Notes under the pieces: model-generated
Seen by the model: the letters and a program-made list of their open reading frames with translations, nothing else
What the model was told of the DNA's origin: nothing
Databases searched by the model: none
Shown: positions 35,253 to 46,872 of the stretch, piece after piece
How positions within the stretch are numbered: position 1 is the stretch's first letter
Layout: every line of letters begins with the position of its first letter
From: Anastatus disparis
Taxonomy: Eukaryota; Arthropoda; Insecta; Hymenoptera; Eupelmidae
Direction: 5' to 3'
Length of the DNA stretch: 64,000 nt
Assembly (NCBI GenBank): GCA_017163975.1
Contig: JAFFSR010000366.1
Coordinates: forward strand, 744,001-808,000
Made by a program: the position numbers and the translations under genes

Positions 35253-36060
35253 TAACTACTGACGTGCAATCTTACCACTTGCGGGTTACAAGAAATACGC
35301 CATATATTATTATACTATCGAAACGTAATTGTTTTGAAAAACGGGAGATTCAAAACTACATATTGAATAACATAATCTTTATAAAATAATTTTATCAACG
35401 AAATAAATGATTAATATTTTATTTTTACTTATGTTTTTTTATGTTAACTGTTATTCAATTATATCAATAGTACGGCTGTTGATATAAATGAATTGAAACA
35501 TTTGTATTGAAATAATTTATCAGTTAATTTGAGCATGCACATTTTATTGATTTGATTAATAAAATTTTGTTGAAATGTTAGTCATACTTTTATTTTGAAT
35601 TATGCTTTTTATGTCAACTGTTATTTAATCATATCAACAACCGTGCTATTAAATTGGCAGCACGATCGTATTTGGACTATTTTAACAGCACAGATTCTGT
35701 TAGATCAAATGGATTCTGTCAGATTAACAGCAGATCTGTCAAATCAATGACATTTTAGTTGATATGATAAAATTTTTTCTCAGTGTAAGAAAAAAAAGCC
35801 GTTACACAAAAGTGTGCCTTCAAAATTATTCAAACTAAAGAATATTTTGTACTCTAGTCTTAGACGATGATACATCAGATGTTGGTATAGCAAGATGTAT
35901 AGCTGAGACACCTATAGGGATCAAAATCATTGTGTCACCCACGAACCTTTACGAAAAATAAATTTCGCTTATACATTTCTTGTTGTTTATTATATATCTA
36001 TACTCAAAAAAAAATTCAGCACTGTGCCATTAATTTTTATTTCTTACTTTTGCTTTCTCA
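35253..36060. other. AT-rich stretch with a repeated ATGT-AACTGTTATT-AAT phrase
   Basis: The phrase at 35438-35490 is repeated at 35608-35650, and a GATATAAT/ATTATATC-type inversion is present. No gene seen. Confidence 0.5.
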
Positions 36061-37134
36061 TACACGGAGAAAAAATTCATGCTAATAGAGCATGCGAACG
36101 GCCATCTACGCAAGTATATAAAATATTGATACAAATATGACAGACATAAGAAGCTCTATTAGTATTGGATTACCTTATGCTAAAAAAGATGGTATGGAGA
36201 GTAAATAAAGCATGAACATTATTCACTGATGACTCGCGTAGTATACTTCAATGACTCTCCACTCTCATATCCTTTGTTTGCTCGTGCCGTATTCTCTCTT
36301 TACTCGAGTCGCCTCCCCTTTTGGGTGGCGACGCGAGCAAACACGGCTGGTCTATATCCAAAATCATTTTACGCCAAATATGTCTCAAAGTAGCGTTGGT
36401 ATAGTCCGTAACGTTCGCGCTTTTCCTTTTGAGTACGCGTGTTCAACTCTCAGCTATTGTCACTTTAAAAAAATTTTTTTTCTGTATTGTTTTAATATTT
36501 TTTTTTCCTTTTTATATTTATTTTTTTTTAAATTGTGTATTTTTTTAATAATTTTAAAATCTGATTTTTCACAAGTATGCTCGTTTTTTTTAATGAAAAT
36601 TTCTTAAAAATAAATTATTCTTTATAGGTAGTAATTACAAATATTGATAAATAAATAATAGTGATGTTTATTTTATAATACTATGCTTAAATTTATTTAT
36701 AATTTGGTTTATTGAATTTAGAATAAATTACAATAAATAAATAAGACTGAGGTATTTATTTATGTTATTATTTATATTATATATTGATGTATATTTATAA
36801 AAAAAAAATTGAACTATAGTATTGTAAACATCACTATTATTTATTTATTAATATTTTTAATTATTCCGTACATAAATAATTTATTCATAAATATTAATTG
36901 AAAAACGAGCATACTTAATATACTTGTGGAAAAATAGATTTTAAAATTAATAAAAAATAGAGAATATAAAAAATATAAATGAAAAAGTACTGAAAACTAT
37001 TGAAATAATAAAAAAAAATTTTTAAAAAGTGGTTCTTACTGAGAGTTGAACTCGCGCACTCAAAAGAAAAAGCGCGAATGTTACGCACTAGACCAATGCT
37101 ACTTTAAGACATCTTTGGCATAAAATCGAACATG
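36061..37134. mobile_element. Foldback element, left part (split by a LINE)
   Basis: Begins TACACGGAGAAAAAATTCAT, matched in inverse at 43251-43283. 36340-36465 is the inverted copy of 37030-37130, continuing at 43050-43090 (GATATAGACCAGCCGTGTTT). The element therefore spans 36061-37134 plus 43048-43283, with arms of about 400-450 bases and an AT-rich centre (36470-37020). Noncoding. Confidence 0.8.
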
Positions 37135-37699
37135 CTCATTTGCCCCCAGCTGTTTAAAATAATTAAATTTTAATTTTAGATTAGATATTGTTTATTTTGT
37201 ATTATAATTACAAAAAAGCGTGTAAAATTACAAATAAAGCTAAAAAATACAAAAAATACTTTAAATAGCCTTGCATATATAAAATCAAAATAGTACAGTA
37301 TGATATCACAGTCATAAAACATAATAGAGATAATAATACTGTAATAGTAAGTCAATAAATCAAATAAAAGTGATATCACAGATAACACGAATAAATACAC
37401 GCAAAAAGTATAAATAATATAGTTAAAAATCAGTGTCAATATCTATCAGTCAAAAGAAATACATAAAATTAAGCGTGTAAAGAGCGCAGTCGAAATATCA
37501 GCAGTATACAGTAAGCTAAAATCACAGCAAAGTTGAATGTACAGTAATATACAAGTCAATCTGATAAAAATATAATCATTCACTCTATGCACACGCATCC
37601 TACATTCACGCCAATAAATACAATCATGCCTTAAATCTATAAAGGGTACATCATATAATAAATTAACACATATGATATAGTCCGAAAATAATACTGTTT

Positions 37700-39564
37700 A
37701 ATCGAGGTCGAGTAAAAACCTCTTCAGAGCGGCTTTAAACCTGCTGATTGATAGAAGATTTTTAATATCAGCAGGTAGGGAGTTCCAAAAATACGCACCT
37801 TGAACTTGAAAGGAATTTCTTCCAGTCTCAGTGCGCATGAAGGGCACCGCAAGATCTCAAAAAAAGAGTTGAACAGAGTCACAAGATGTTCACCAATAAA
37901 TGGTAAAGCTTTTACTATCACGCTTTGCGGAATGCCATCCTCACCACAAGCCTGTGAGAAAAAATGTGAAATTGCAAGAACAACATCATTAAAACTAATT
38001 GGTTTAAAGGTAAACTCACTTTCATTGCATTGAAAAAGAATTCTCAATCGCTCTTCACTATCCTCCTGCGGCGAGACTGACACCCCAGCAAAGTGCGCAT
38101 TAAGCTCATCCGGAGTAAATCCATTCAAATCCCCTTGAAGTCCGGATAGCAGTCCCAGGTCTCGCAACTCCTTCCAGACATTACCACCTGCCAGAGCGTC
38201 AAACAGTCTATTGTGAATATAAGCAGTCTTAGCATGGTCCGTGCGTTCGTCTACCACCCTACGCAACCGCAGAAATTCAAGGAGATATCGCTTGTCCTCT
38301 GTCCGTTTGTATCTACGATATGTAGCAACTCTCTTACGCCGCATCCGTGACAATTCTTCATCTACCCATGGAAACTTTTTTTTATTAGGCTTGAGCGCTT
38401 TCAACGGCGTTAAATTCTCGATTGCAGCAGTGAGATTGTCACAGAGGCAACCAAGTGCAGATTCAGGGTCAAGTGTGTCAATCATATGCGGCGACCAATC
38501 ACAGCCGGCAAGTTTCTCTGCCAATGCAGTTGGACAAATATTTTTATAGTTTCTATGCATGATAGGTTTTTGATCTAAAGTTATAGTGTTGCAAGGCAAA
38601 CAGACGTTAATTAAACTATGCCGACTGTGAAAGCTCGCCGGTAGGTTCCGTGCATCAAGCACCACGTCGTTGTCATCAACAAAGATCAAGTCAATCCACG
38701 TGTAAAACGTCGGAGTATGATGCGTAGCACCATGCTGGATCAACTGTAACGAAAGCTCAGCTGACAGCTTACTAAGAAACTTGGCATCACTGCTCTCTTT
38801 AGGAGATCAGCATTCAAGTCCCCCATCATAATTTTATGGGAATAGTCCGAACAAAAATTTTTCAAATCAATCAACAAATTAGAGTTTCTAATAAACGAAA
38901 CAACAGGAGGACGATAAATGACAGAAACTAGCATGGGCTCGGAGCCGCCAACTTACACAGAACAGAAAATATATTTAGGCACCTCCGGCTTACCGCTACT
39001 ATTACTAGTTTGCGTCTCCGAAGTGTCCAAAATAGTGCATTTTAGATTATCCTTAATATACAAGGCAACTTCTCCACCACGCAAGTTTTTGTCCTGTCTA
39101 AACACTTTGTACCCCCCGACTCGAATGACGTCATCCGATACAGACGGACCTAGCCAGGTCTTAGCAACTCCAAATATGTAGTAAGAATGATAACCTCTCA
39201 AAACTTCACGCACCTACCCAATATGAGCTCCCAAAGAGGTCACATTCAGAATGCACGCGCGCAGTCCACCCCTCCTCTTTATTCGACTCTCCGAAGAGGA
39301 CCAGTGCAGTCATTGAGGAGAGGCTCTATCTAAGGATATTACATGATTTTTAATTAATTCCTGATTCGAGCTCATCCCGCTATTATGAGGTTTAAATTTA
39401 TCATTATCAGTAGATCCATTATCTGTTAGAACTTCATCGTGTTTCTCAATATCAGTTACGTTAACATTTTTCTGTACAATACATTTAGATTTATCTAATA
39501 TTTCATTCAAATCATGTTCACTTTCAAATTTGTGCGCTCTCTCCCCTCTCTCCATCCTCACCAT
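37700..39564 (-). pseudogene. LINE ORF2: endonuclease and linker, RT core deleted
   Basis: From 39564 one frame runs through a charged leader, a stop, then RACILNVTSLGAHIG, FGVAKTWLGPSVSDDV, LRGGEVALYIKDNL, VSVIYRPP and IMMGDLNADLL (endonuclease blocks). After a frame change near 38740 it continues with THHTPTFYTWIDLIFVDD, the linker (KKFPWVDEELSRMRRKR, NVWKELRDLGLLSG, FTPDELNAHF) and the start of RT (FSQACGEDGIPQSV). It then jumps at about 37800 to the extreme C-terminus, AYFWNSLPADIKNLL...KRFLLDLD in another frame. The YADD region is absent, so the copy cannot reverse transcribe. Confidence 0.85.
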
Positions 39565-39577
39565 AAATTAATACCTC

Positions 39578-42189
39578 TATGCCAAACAAACTTACAACCT
39601 TTTTCTTTAGCATACTTTTTAAGATTTTTAAATTTAATGTAGCGTCAACTACATCGAAATATGAAATTTTCGTGGTCTTATTTTAAAGTGAAACTTTGAA
39701 ATGAATTTACCTTTTTTCGAATGTGAAATTAATCTATTTTTTAACCTACCCAATTTTTCCCTTTTTAGCAAATCTAAATTTTACTGAATTTAACACAAAT
39801 TATAAAAATTGATTTTACATTTACCATATACAAACTAAAGAATTTAATTTTGACTTTACTTTAAATTTAATTAATTTAACTGTGACTTTATTTGTTGAGA
39901 AACTAAAGTTTACTATTTAGAATTTCAATGAATTTACTAACACAACACTATTTGAATTTAAGATTTTATACTAGTTGAACTTTATTATTTTATGAATTCA
40001 CTGCACTATAATGAAAAGAAAGGTTGAAATGAATTTAACTCAATTTGAGGGAAAAAGCCTTAAAGGCATAAGAAAAACCCTTTTATTAAATTCTACACTG
40101 CACTAAATTACAAGTTGAGATTAAATAAGAATTTACGCACGAATATTACGCTCGCAGGCACACGCGTGTAACCTTGTGATTTTCTGTGTTTAGTGTGAGT
40201 GCAACGAACGTGAAGACGTTGTTGGCTTGGTGACTTTAGAAGTCGTTAATGCGTACGCGCACGGCTTTGTTTTATGGTGTGTATCTGTTCGTTAGAGAAC
40301 GAATGCGATTGATTATGAATCAGTTCTTTAGTACAAGAGCAGCCCTTTAGTATAAAGGCAAGAGTTGTTAATTGCTATGTAAGCGTAAGTGGCGCTCGGT
40401 CGACAGAGAGAGATATTGCGTGTTAGGCGGCTGACTCTGAATTGAACTGAATTGACGCGTGTCTCTACTTTTATACTTTGACAAAAAGCTGTTCCGAACA
40501 TCTTAGAATTTGACAAACTTAAGGTTTGCGTTATCTCTCTGTGCCGGCCGCGCGCCCTTCGGGAGAGCTGTTTTTAAGAAAATGTGTTTAACGAACTTTG
40601 TGTTCGTAGAAACGTGGTGCGACGCAACATTTAATATATTTATCTTTTTCAAGATACTCATTTATATATATTTGAGAATGATGCTTGATGGTAGAAAAAC
40701 TGCCGAGGAGGGAGGGATCCAGATCCGCTGTCGAAAAACCCGTTAAGTTACGCCTAGCTATAAATACCTTCTGCGCCAAGTCATCTCCAGAAAGTCTAAC
40801 CAACAATGAGAACGCAATACTTGGACCGCCAACGATCTCAGGTCCAGCAGATATCCTGCCCTTATTTTTATTTTCAGAATCAGAGATCTCAGTAACAGAT
40901 ACAATATTTGAACGTTCAAAAGTCAGAAGTATGGTTTCCAGAACAGTGCAAGCATAATTCTCCAGCCCAACATTAGCCGCAGAGCACTCCAGTCCGCTGG
41001 ATATCACCAAGACACTATTCCCAGAACCATACCTCTTCACAGTATGACAGGATGCCTCTCTGCTACCATCTGTATGTGCTTTTACTATTTGTACATCGTT
41101 TGAATCAACAGGTGCTTCAGTGCATGTGTTATGAGAGCTACTATCTGTACGTTCAAAAGATTGTGTTATATTCGAATTTACAGGCATATCAGTGTTAGTG
41201 TTGATTAAGTGTTCGTCCTGGGCCGTGAGATCATTAACGGTCTACACCACCTTAGCCACCCCGGTCATAAGTTGAGAAAATTTGCTGTCTACTCCATTGA
41301 ATTCATTGCCTAAAAATGCCTGTATATTATTAAAATTAGTCGTGAGAGATTTGAAAAACTTTTCATACATGCCATTTAGAGCAGACAACAACTCCCTCTC
41401 TAAAGTACCTATCATTCCCCTGAGTTTACGCTTCTCCTCTAGCAGCTGCGTCTGCCCAGCATGTAAATTCTTAATAATTTCATTTTGACTCTCCATTTTG
41501 GTCACGATATCCTGCAGATTCTTGTCAGTATTTATAATATGGCTCTCTAGAGCCGGAAGTCGATTAAGATCATTTTGAATCAAATCGAGCCTGCAGGATA
41601 GCGCACTCTCCAAAGCAGACACAGCTGCCTTTACTGAGGAAGAATCAGCACCATCATTACTCTGCTTAATACCACCATTTTTATCTTTACTAATATTGTT
41701 ATCCGGGGTGACCAATGCAGCACCACCTCTAAATTTTTCATTAATTCAATTGATACTTATGCTATGTTCCTCTCCAACTACCGCAGAACAGCGCGAATTG
41801 GTCTTCTTCTTAATCACGGAGTGTCCTTGAGTTTTCGTAATCGGTGCGACAGGTAAGCATCCTTGTGATGGAGTAGAAGCAACGATAGGCCGGGCTATAG
41901 GAGCACCTCGCATAGTGGCACTGCGTGGTCCAGCGCCAGTGCCAGTGAGAGGGGCAGTGGGAGAAGCGATAAGTCGGCCAGCTATACATTTCTCACAATC
42001 ATATTTCGGATTACCATCGTTATCATGAGGCACGCGCTTCATACATTTTACATGGCAGCGCTGTCGATATGTAAAACACTGTATTAATTTTTTCGACCCT
42101 CTTATATTATCAGCGGGAAAACCGCAGATGGCGCGGCAGTCCTTGAAGAAATAATGATATAATAGAAAAGAAATAAAAGATAGCAGCAA
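39578..42189 (-). pseudogene. LINE ORF1 with PHD-like finger, coiled coil and FP-like C-terminus
   Basis: One frame with two in-frame stops (41746, 41242). Codons near 42130-41975 hold a Cys/His-rich finger (CRAICGF, C-x3-R-x2-CHVKCMKR, YDCEKC) of PHD type. A Pro/Thr-rich linker and a predicted coiled coil (41640-41290; NDLNRLPALESHI, LEEKRKLRGMIGTLEREL) follow. The end (FINEYL-type block INEYLEKDKYIK, then after the LTR KNLKKYAKEKGCKFVW) resembles the C-terminal domain of baculovirus FP-type proteins often found in insect LINE ORF1. ORF1 proteins bind the element RNA. The solo LTR lies between these last two blocks. Confidence 0.75.
39638..40629. mobile_element. Solo LTR of about 992 bp
   Basis: Begins TGTAGCGTCAACTACA and ends GGTGCGACGCAACA. 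It is flanked by TTTAA on both sides (39633-39637, 40630-40634), a 5-bp duplication typical of LTR retroelements. Removing it restores the ORF1 frame of the surrounding LINE. No internal genes, so it is a recombination remnant. The superfamily (Gypsy or BEL/Pao) is not resolved. Confidence 0.85.
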
Positions 42190-43047
42190 GTGCAGCGTCA
42201 GAGAAATAAAAATAATAATAAGAGCAAAACAAAAATAAAGATGGCCTGTGAAACTCTCCGCCCAAGTATATCACATTTAAAATTAAATATAAAAGAAATA
42301 AGTTATATAGTAAAAGAAAAGCAGCATAATAAGCTGTTTAAAATTCGCGCATCAAATATATAAAATCAAAAGGCCAGATGGAAACGCGCCTTAAGTATGT
42401 TAATTACCTGTCACTTATCTATAGAGTAGATAAGACAGTAAACAAGGTAACCCATAGATGGAGCCACTAATGACGCACTTAAAAGATTCACCTAAGAAAC
42501 AGTAAATTTGGCGCCAATAATATTTTAGGTTATGTAGTATATGCATAACCTATATGCAACATATGCATAAACCATAAAGATGCAACTGCATCCCCCCACT
42601 GCACCACCACTCAACATCCCACTTCACAGTCAAAACCACAAACTAGCAATTCTCCAGCCATTCCTCAACCGTCAGCAATAGCAGCACAAGCAACAAAAAA
42701 ATGACAATGCTGGTAGAGTATTGCACGAAGACAGAAAAACGTCCAGGGTCCGAGAGATGCAGATGCACAAGTGCAAGCAAGTCAAGCCAAGCCTTGAGGA
42801 CCCCTAGCTGGACGATTCTCTGTAAAAAGATTCACTCGGCAGAGTGAAATAAAAAATATTAGAAGACAGAAAGACAGAACCGAAGCAGCGTGTCAGTGAA
42901 TACTTACAGGCGGAGAGGGAATTGAAGTTAAAAATTAATTATTAATAGTTACAAAGTTTAACAGATTATATTTATAATGTCTCGTCCCTCATAAAAAAAG
43001 AAAAGAAAAAAAAGATTCACGCAACGAAAATACGTTCACAAAATTTG

Positions 43048-43283
43048 CGACATGATTTCGGATATAGACCAGCCGTGTTTGCTGGCGTCACCATGAGAGG
43101 ATACAGCGCCAACTATCGAAGGATATTAGAGTGGGGAGTTACCAAAGAATTTAAACAAACCGTTTTTGGATAGCATAAGCCTCGTAGCAGTATATGGCGC
43201 AGTTATGAAAGCATAGGATATTACTTACTAACTTTGGATACGTAAACTAAATGCTCTATTGGCATGCATTTTTTCTCCATGTA
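43048..43283. mobile_element. Foldback element, right part
   Basis: Continues 36061-37134 after the LINE, ending in the inverse of the left terminus (ATGCTCTATT-GCATGCATTTTTTCTCC). Confidence 0.8.
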
Positions 43284-43900
43284 GAGAAAGCTTTGTATCA
43301 GCGAAAAAAAATTATTTTCTATTTTTTCATTTATTTGTAGATATTTGGCCTTAGAGAGTCGAACTAAATGATTATTAAAAAATGTCTGTATGTATGTGCA
43401 TGTGTGTGTGTGTGTGTATTTAGTAAGCAAACTGAATCTCGAAAACCACTCGATGGATTAGCTTTAAATTTTGCATATAATTTATTTCTTTTGTCTAACT
43501 TGAAAGGAAGCTGTTGAGAATTGGTTTTCTTAGCGTAGTTTTTATTTCAGAGACATTTATAAGGAAAAAAAATTTTTATTTTTCAATTTTTTGGTATTTT
43601 TCGTAATCTACCTTGTGAATCTGCTTAAAAATTTGCATGGAAATAATTTTCGATCCTCGAAATAAAATAAACTTCTACAAATTGATTTTCTTAAATTTGT
43701 TAGCATATTTTTAATTTTAGAGCATTTTGAAATTTTTAAAAGAAATTTTTGTATTCATTTAGTCAATTAGATCTCGAAAAGTAATCGATGGATTTGCTTC
43801 AAATTTTCCATACAATTTATTTTTTTAATTAACTTTTGCGGAAGCCATTGAAAATTGGTTTTCTTAGTGTAGTTTTAATTTTAGAGCCTCAAGAAAATAT
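43284..43900. repeat. Microsatellite and three degenerate 160-bp tandem units
   Basis: (GT)n at 43395-43418. Units at 43430-43560, 43605-43725 and 43765-43890 share CTCGAAAA-ATCGATGGATT-GCTT-AAATTTT and TTGGTTTTCTTAG-GTAGTTTT. Noncoding. Confidence 0.65.
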
Positions 43901-44878
43901 AAACTGAACATTAGTGATCCAAGTCACAGCATATGACCCTAAATTTATGATCACCGATAGAGGATTAAAATGTTAAATATCATAAAATTTATATTTAGTA
44001 TAGACCGGATTTGCTGTCATTGTTTAATTTATTTTTGTTTTATTTATTCAAATATTATTACGACTGCGTAAGCGCTACTTCGAAATCGAAATGGTAACTT
44101 GACAATATTCATTGCTCATGATTAAGATACATTTTCTTCTATCCCTTGGTTGAAACCACGCAGTTCCGCCGACCTTTTACACTAGAAAAAGTAGCACTTT
44201 TAGCTACAGTTGAAACGACTCACGTGCCTCCTGTCGGTGCCTTCCGTGCCTCACGTTAAAATATCTCTCGAGGAGAAACGTAGACTTGACCTAACTAAAA
44301 CTGTTGCTAAAAGCCGTAGGCTTGTGTTTATGAACTCAATTGTATTCTGTCTTTGTCTCACTCATAACAAAGAAAAAGACAAACAATACTATGTACGTTG
44401 CGTTTGTAAATTTAAACGCATTATATTCTAATAGAATATAATGCGTCTAATAGAATATAATACTAAACTTTAAAATTTTATCTTATGAATAGTGTAGTGT
44501 TATAAAAAGTGTACACACTCTTTTTTCTCATTTTAGCTTATATAACCAAATAAAAGAGGCTTGTGCGTATGTTTTTATGTGTTTCTCTCCCTCTCTCTTT
44601 CTCGTTTTTCTCTTTTGTGAATAAATGAGGCTTGTGTATGTTGTTGTTCTCTTACACACTTTTTTTCTCGTATTGATTCCTTCTTTCTCTCGTGATTTAG
44701 GCTTGTGCATGTGTTTTTCATCCCTGCCACCCCCAGCCAGCTCGCGCTCGTTTCACTCGCGCATCAAATGCTGGGCGGCAGGAATGAACAACACGCGCAA
44801 AAACAAAAAAAAAGCAAATAATTAATTGTTAATTTATGTAACGTGGTTTCGCCTAGGGATAGAGAAAAGCATTATTTC
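43901..44878. other. Unassigned stretch with small repeats
   Basis: 44418-44446 is a near-perfect 29-bp palindrome (GCATTATATTCTAATAGAAT). AGGCTTGTG-(C/T)-TATGT recurs at about 44559, 44628 and 44699, 70 bases apart, in a pyrimidine-rich setting. 44717-44787 has an inverted pair (CATCCCTGCCACCCCCAGC/GCTGGGCGGCAGGAATG). No gene is recognised. Confidence 0.55.
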
Positions 44879-45003
44879 TTACACGGAGACTAAATGAAAA
44901 GTCCACACGTACGTGTTTATGACGGTCAAGGCATCAGCCTTGATAATCAGGCATCAGTCATAACACGTATGTGCGGAAATTTCGTTTTATCTCCTTGTAA
45001 GAA
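44879..45003. repeat. 125-bp hairpin MITE
   Basis: TTACACGGAGACTAAATGAA pairs with the complement ending at 45003. The arms are about 45 bases, ending in CGTGTTTATGAC, with a short loop containing a second small inversion (GGCATCAGCC). TACACGGAGA-type ends are shared with the foldback element at 36061 and with 59710. Confidence 0.75.
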
Positions 45004-45860
45004 AATCCACCATTTATATTACAACATTATTGATGTTAGATTATTGTTTTTATCAGCTGTGATTTAGCTATGATATGCATCGTATGTTTTTACTAAAATT
45101 GTGTGTTATTAATTTTTACTTCAATTAAGAAAAAAATTGTTGAAAATTAAAAATTAAACATAGGCTCTTCTAGATAAAAATACTTTTATGCTTATAATTC
45201 AATAAATAGGTGAAAGTTTCAAAAGAAATTTTTTTTCATCGAGATTGTAAAATAACAATCTTTATTGCTCAAGATTGAGATTTATCAATTAATTACATCC
45301 TTATAGATGTTATATTGATTTAAAAAAAAACTTTAAATATTAAAAAGAAAAGAAAAATATTACATAATTTATGGAAAAATATTTATAATGCAATTAAGTA
45401 AACTGTAAGCGTTCACATGGATTAATTATATTTAGTTTTACGTTTCATCATAGATAATATGATCAATTTCGTAAGTTTATATATAAAAGATAATAGGAAA
45501 AATTGCTGATAAATAATTTTTTTGCATTGAAGTTACATTAAAAAAATTAAAATAAAATAAACACCAACTTAATGAGTTCTATGAGCATTGCGTCAAAGCA
45601 CTTAGCAGCGTTTTTAAACCTCAAATTACAAAGAATCCGTAGATTTTCCCAAATATCTTCAATAAACAAATTTTTTTATTTATTTTTAATTACTGTATAT
45701 TGAAATATATTAATCAAAGTATACAATTTATTACAGTTCTAGGTTAGCATCAAAGTTATATGATGATATGTTTAATTTTACATGTAGAAAATTTTATATT
45801 TCTTGCAGATCGAAAATTATATTACCTGTATTGAATTTTCTTCGATTTTTTTATTTACAG
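45004..45860 (+). other. Probable intron upstream of the SGT exon
   Basis: AT-rich with no recognised gene. It ends in a pyrimidine-rich tract and CAG (TTTTTTTATTTACAG), a good 3' splice site. The preceding SGT exon, coding for the N-terminal dimer domain and first TPR, is not seen in the window. Confidence 0.6.
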
Positions 45861-46334
45861 GGCGATTGAACTTGACGACAAAAATGCAGTTTTTTATTGT
45901 AATCGAGCCGCCGTGTATAGTAAACTTGGCAATCATCAACAAGCTATAAAAGATTGTCAAATTGCTTTATCAATAGATCCTTTCTATAGTAAAGCATACG
46001 GGAGGTTAGGGTTAGCTTACTCGAGCTTAGACAATTATGAAGAAGCAAAATGTAATTATCACAAGGCTTTGGAATTAGAACCTGATAATGAAAATTTCAA
46101 AAATAATTTACAAATCGCGGATGAAAAACTACAACAACAAACTACTAGGCATTCAGAAATAGGAAGTTCAGCATCAAGTATTTCTAATTTGGATTTGAGT
46201 TCATTACTTAGTAATCCTGCATTGATGAATATGGCTAGACAAATGTTATCCGATCCCACAATGCAAAATATGATGAGTAATCTTATGAGTGGAAATGTTG
46301 AGCATGGTGGAAGAATGGATGCTTTGATCGAAGC
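45861..46334 (+). CDS. Sgt: Internal exon of an SGT-type TPR co-chaperone gene
   Basis: After the splice acceptor the translation reads AIELDDKNAVFYCNRAAVYS, LGNHQQAIKDCQIALSIDP, YSKAYGRLGLAYSSLDNYEE and KALELEPDNENFKNNL: the end of TPR1, then TPR2, TPR3 and the capping helix. A linker and a Met-rich segment (NPALMNMARQMLSDPTMQNM, MSNLMSG) lead to MDALIEA. This order is diagnostic of small glutamine-rich TPR proteins (SGTA/SGTB). They bind Hsp70/Hsp90 through the TPRs and pass tail-anchored proteins to the GET/BAG6 route in the cytosol. The exon starts in phase 2 (G completing a Lys codon). The donor is probably GTGCGT at 46335; GTAAAG at 46339 is an alternative. The frame runs on into intron to 46539, which should not be counted as protein. 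Flanking exons are not found here. The only host gene recognised. Confidence 0.88.
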
Positions 46335-46711
46335 GTGCGTAAAGACGTTTATATTTACTAAACATTTTTTATTAATTATTCTCAAAATTTTATTCATGCT
46401 TTATTTATATATTATCATTAGAATAAATCTCTCAATAATTATAAGTAAAGATAAAAATCAATCTCCGAGAGAGAAAGACCTTTTCAGGTTGAATAAAAAA
46501 TCCAAATATAAATTATTACAATGTTTCGTGAGTTTATAATAAATTAAAAATACTCAATGTGTTGTCTGATTATAAGACATGAAACTATTCAGAGAAATCG
46601 TGCCACTTGTCTCCAGGAGAATGTTTATAAATATTCAAAAGAATTAAATAATAATTTATTAGATAAGCAGACATAGATTTTGATTTTACCCAAATAGATA
46701 CTGTTTTACTT
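46335..46711 (+). other. Intron-like sequence after the SGT exon
   Basis: No recognised coding sequence. The expected next exon (the glutamine-rich region starting GQQLAQ in other insects) is not seen before 47237 or elsewhere that I could find. Confidence 0.5.
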
Positions 46712-46872
46712 AGAGCATATAGTATTCATGAAATACACAAACGTGATACTCCTTTTAGATCAATCATATCCATGATTAATAGTCCCACCCATAACCTGGC
46801 CAAATTATTATCTAGCGATTCGGAGAAAATTATAAATAAATCAGCGTCTTATATTGACAATAGTTTAAAATA
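46712..46872 (+). pseudogene. Penelope-like reverse transcriptase fragment
   Basis: The frame reads IHEIHKRDTPFRSIISMINS followed by PTHNLAKLLSSDSEKIIN and SYIDNSL, then a stop. KIHK-x3-P-x-RPIVS-x3-SPTYNLAK is the conserved start of Penelope-like (PLE) reverse transcriptases. Only about 50 codons remain, so this is a small fossil, probably within the SGT intron. Confidence 0.65.

Larger units (their letters stand above)
37135..43047 (-). mobile_element. LINE, nearly full length with internal deletion
   Basis: A minus-strand non-LTR element inserted in the foldback element. The flanks read CGAACATG (37127-37134) and CGACATG (43048-43054), an approximate target duplication. It contains ORF1 (42189-39578, split by a solo LTR), ORF2 (39564-37700) and a 3' tail of about 560 bases without a poly-A run. 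The reverse transcriptase core is missing from ORF2. It belongs to the same broad group as the LINE at 25790-34557 (shared THHT...TW-DL and FTPDELNAHF-type blocks), but the clade is not assigned. Confidence 0.8.

Noticed and set aside
46340..46539. C-terminal coding extension of the SGT exon
   Set aside because: Residues after LIEA do not match the Gln-rich region and become Ile/Leu/Lys-rich; a splice donor lies at 46335-46340.
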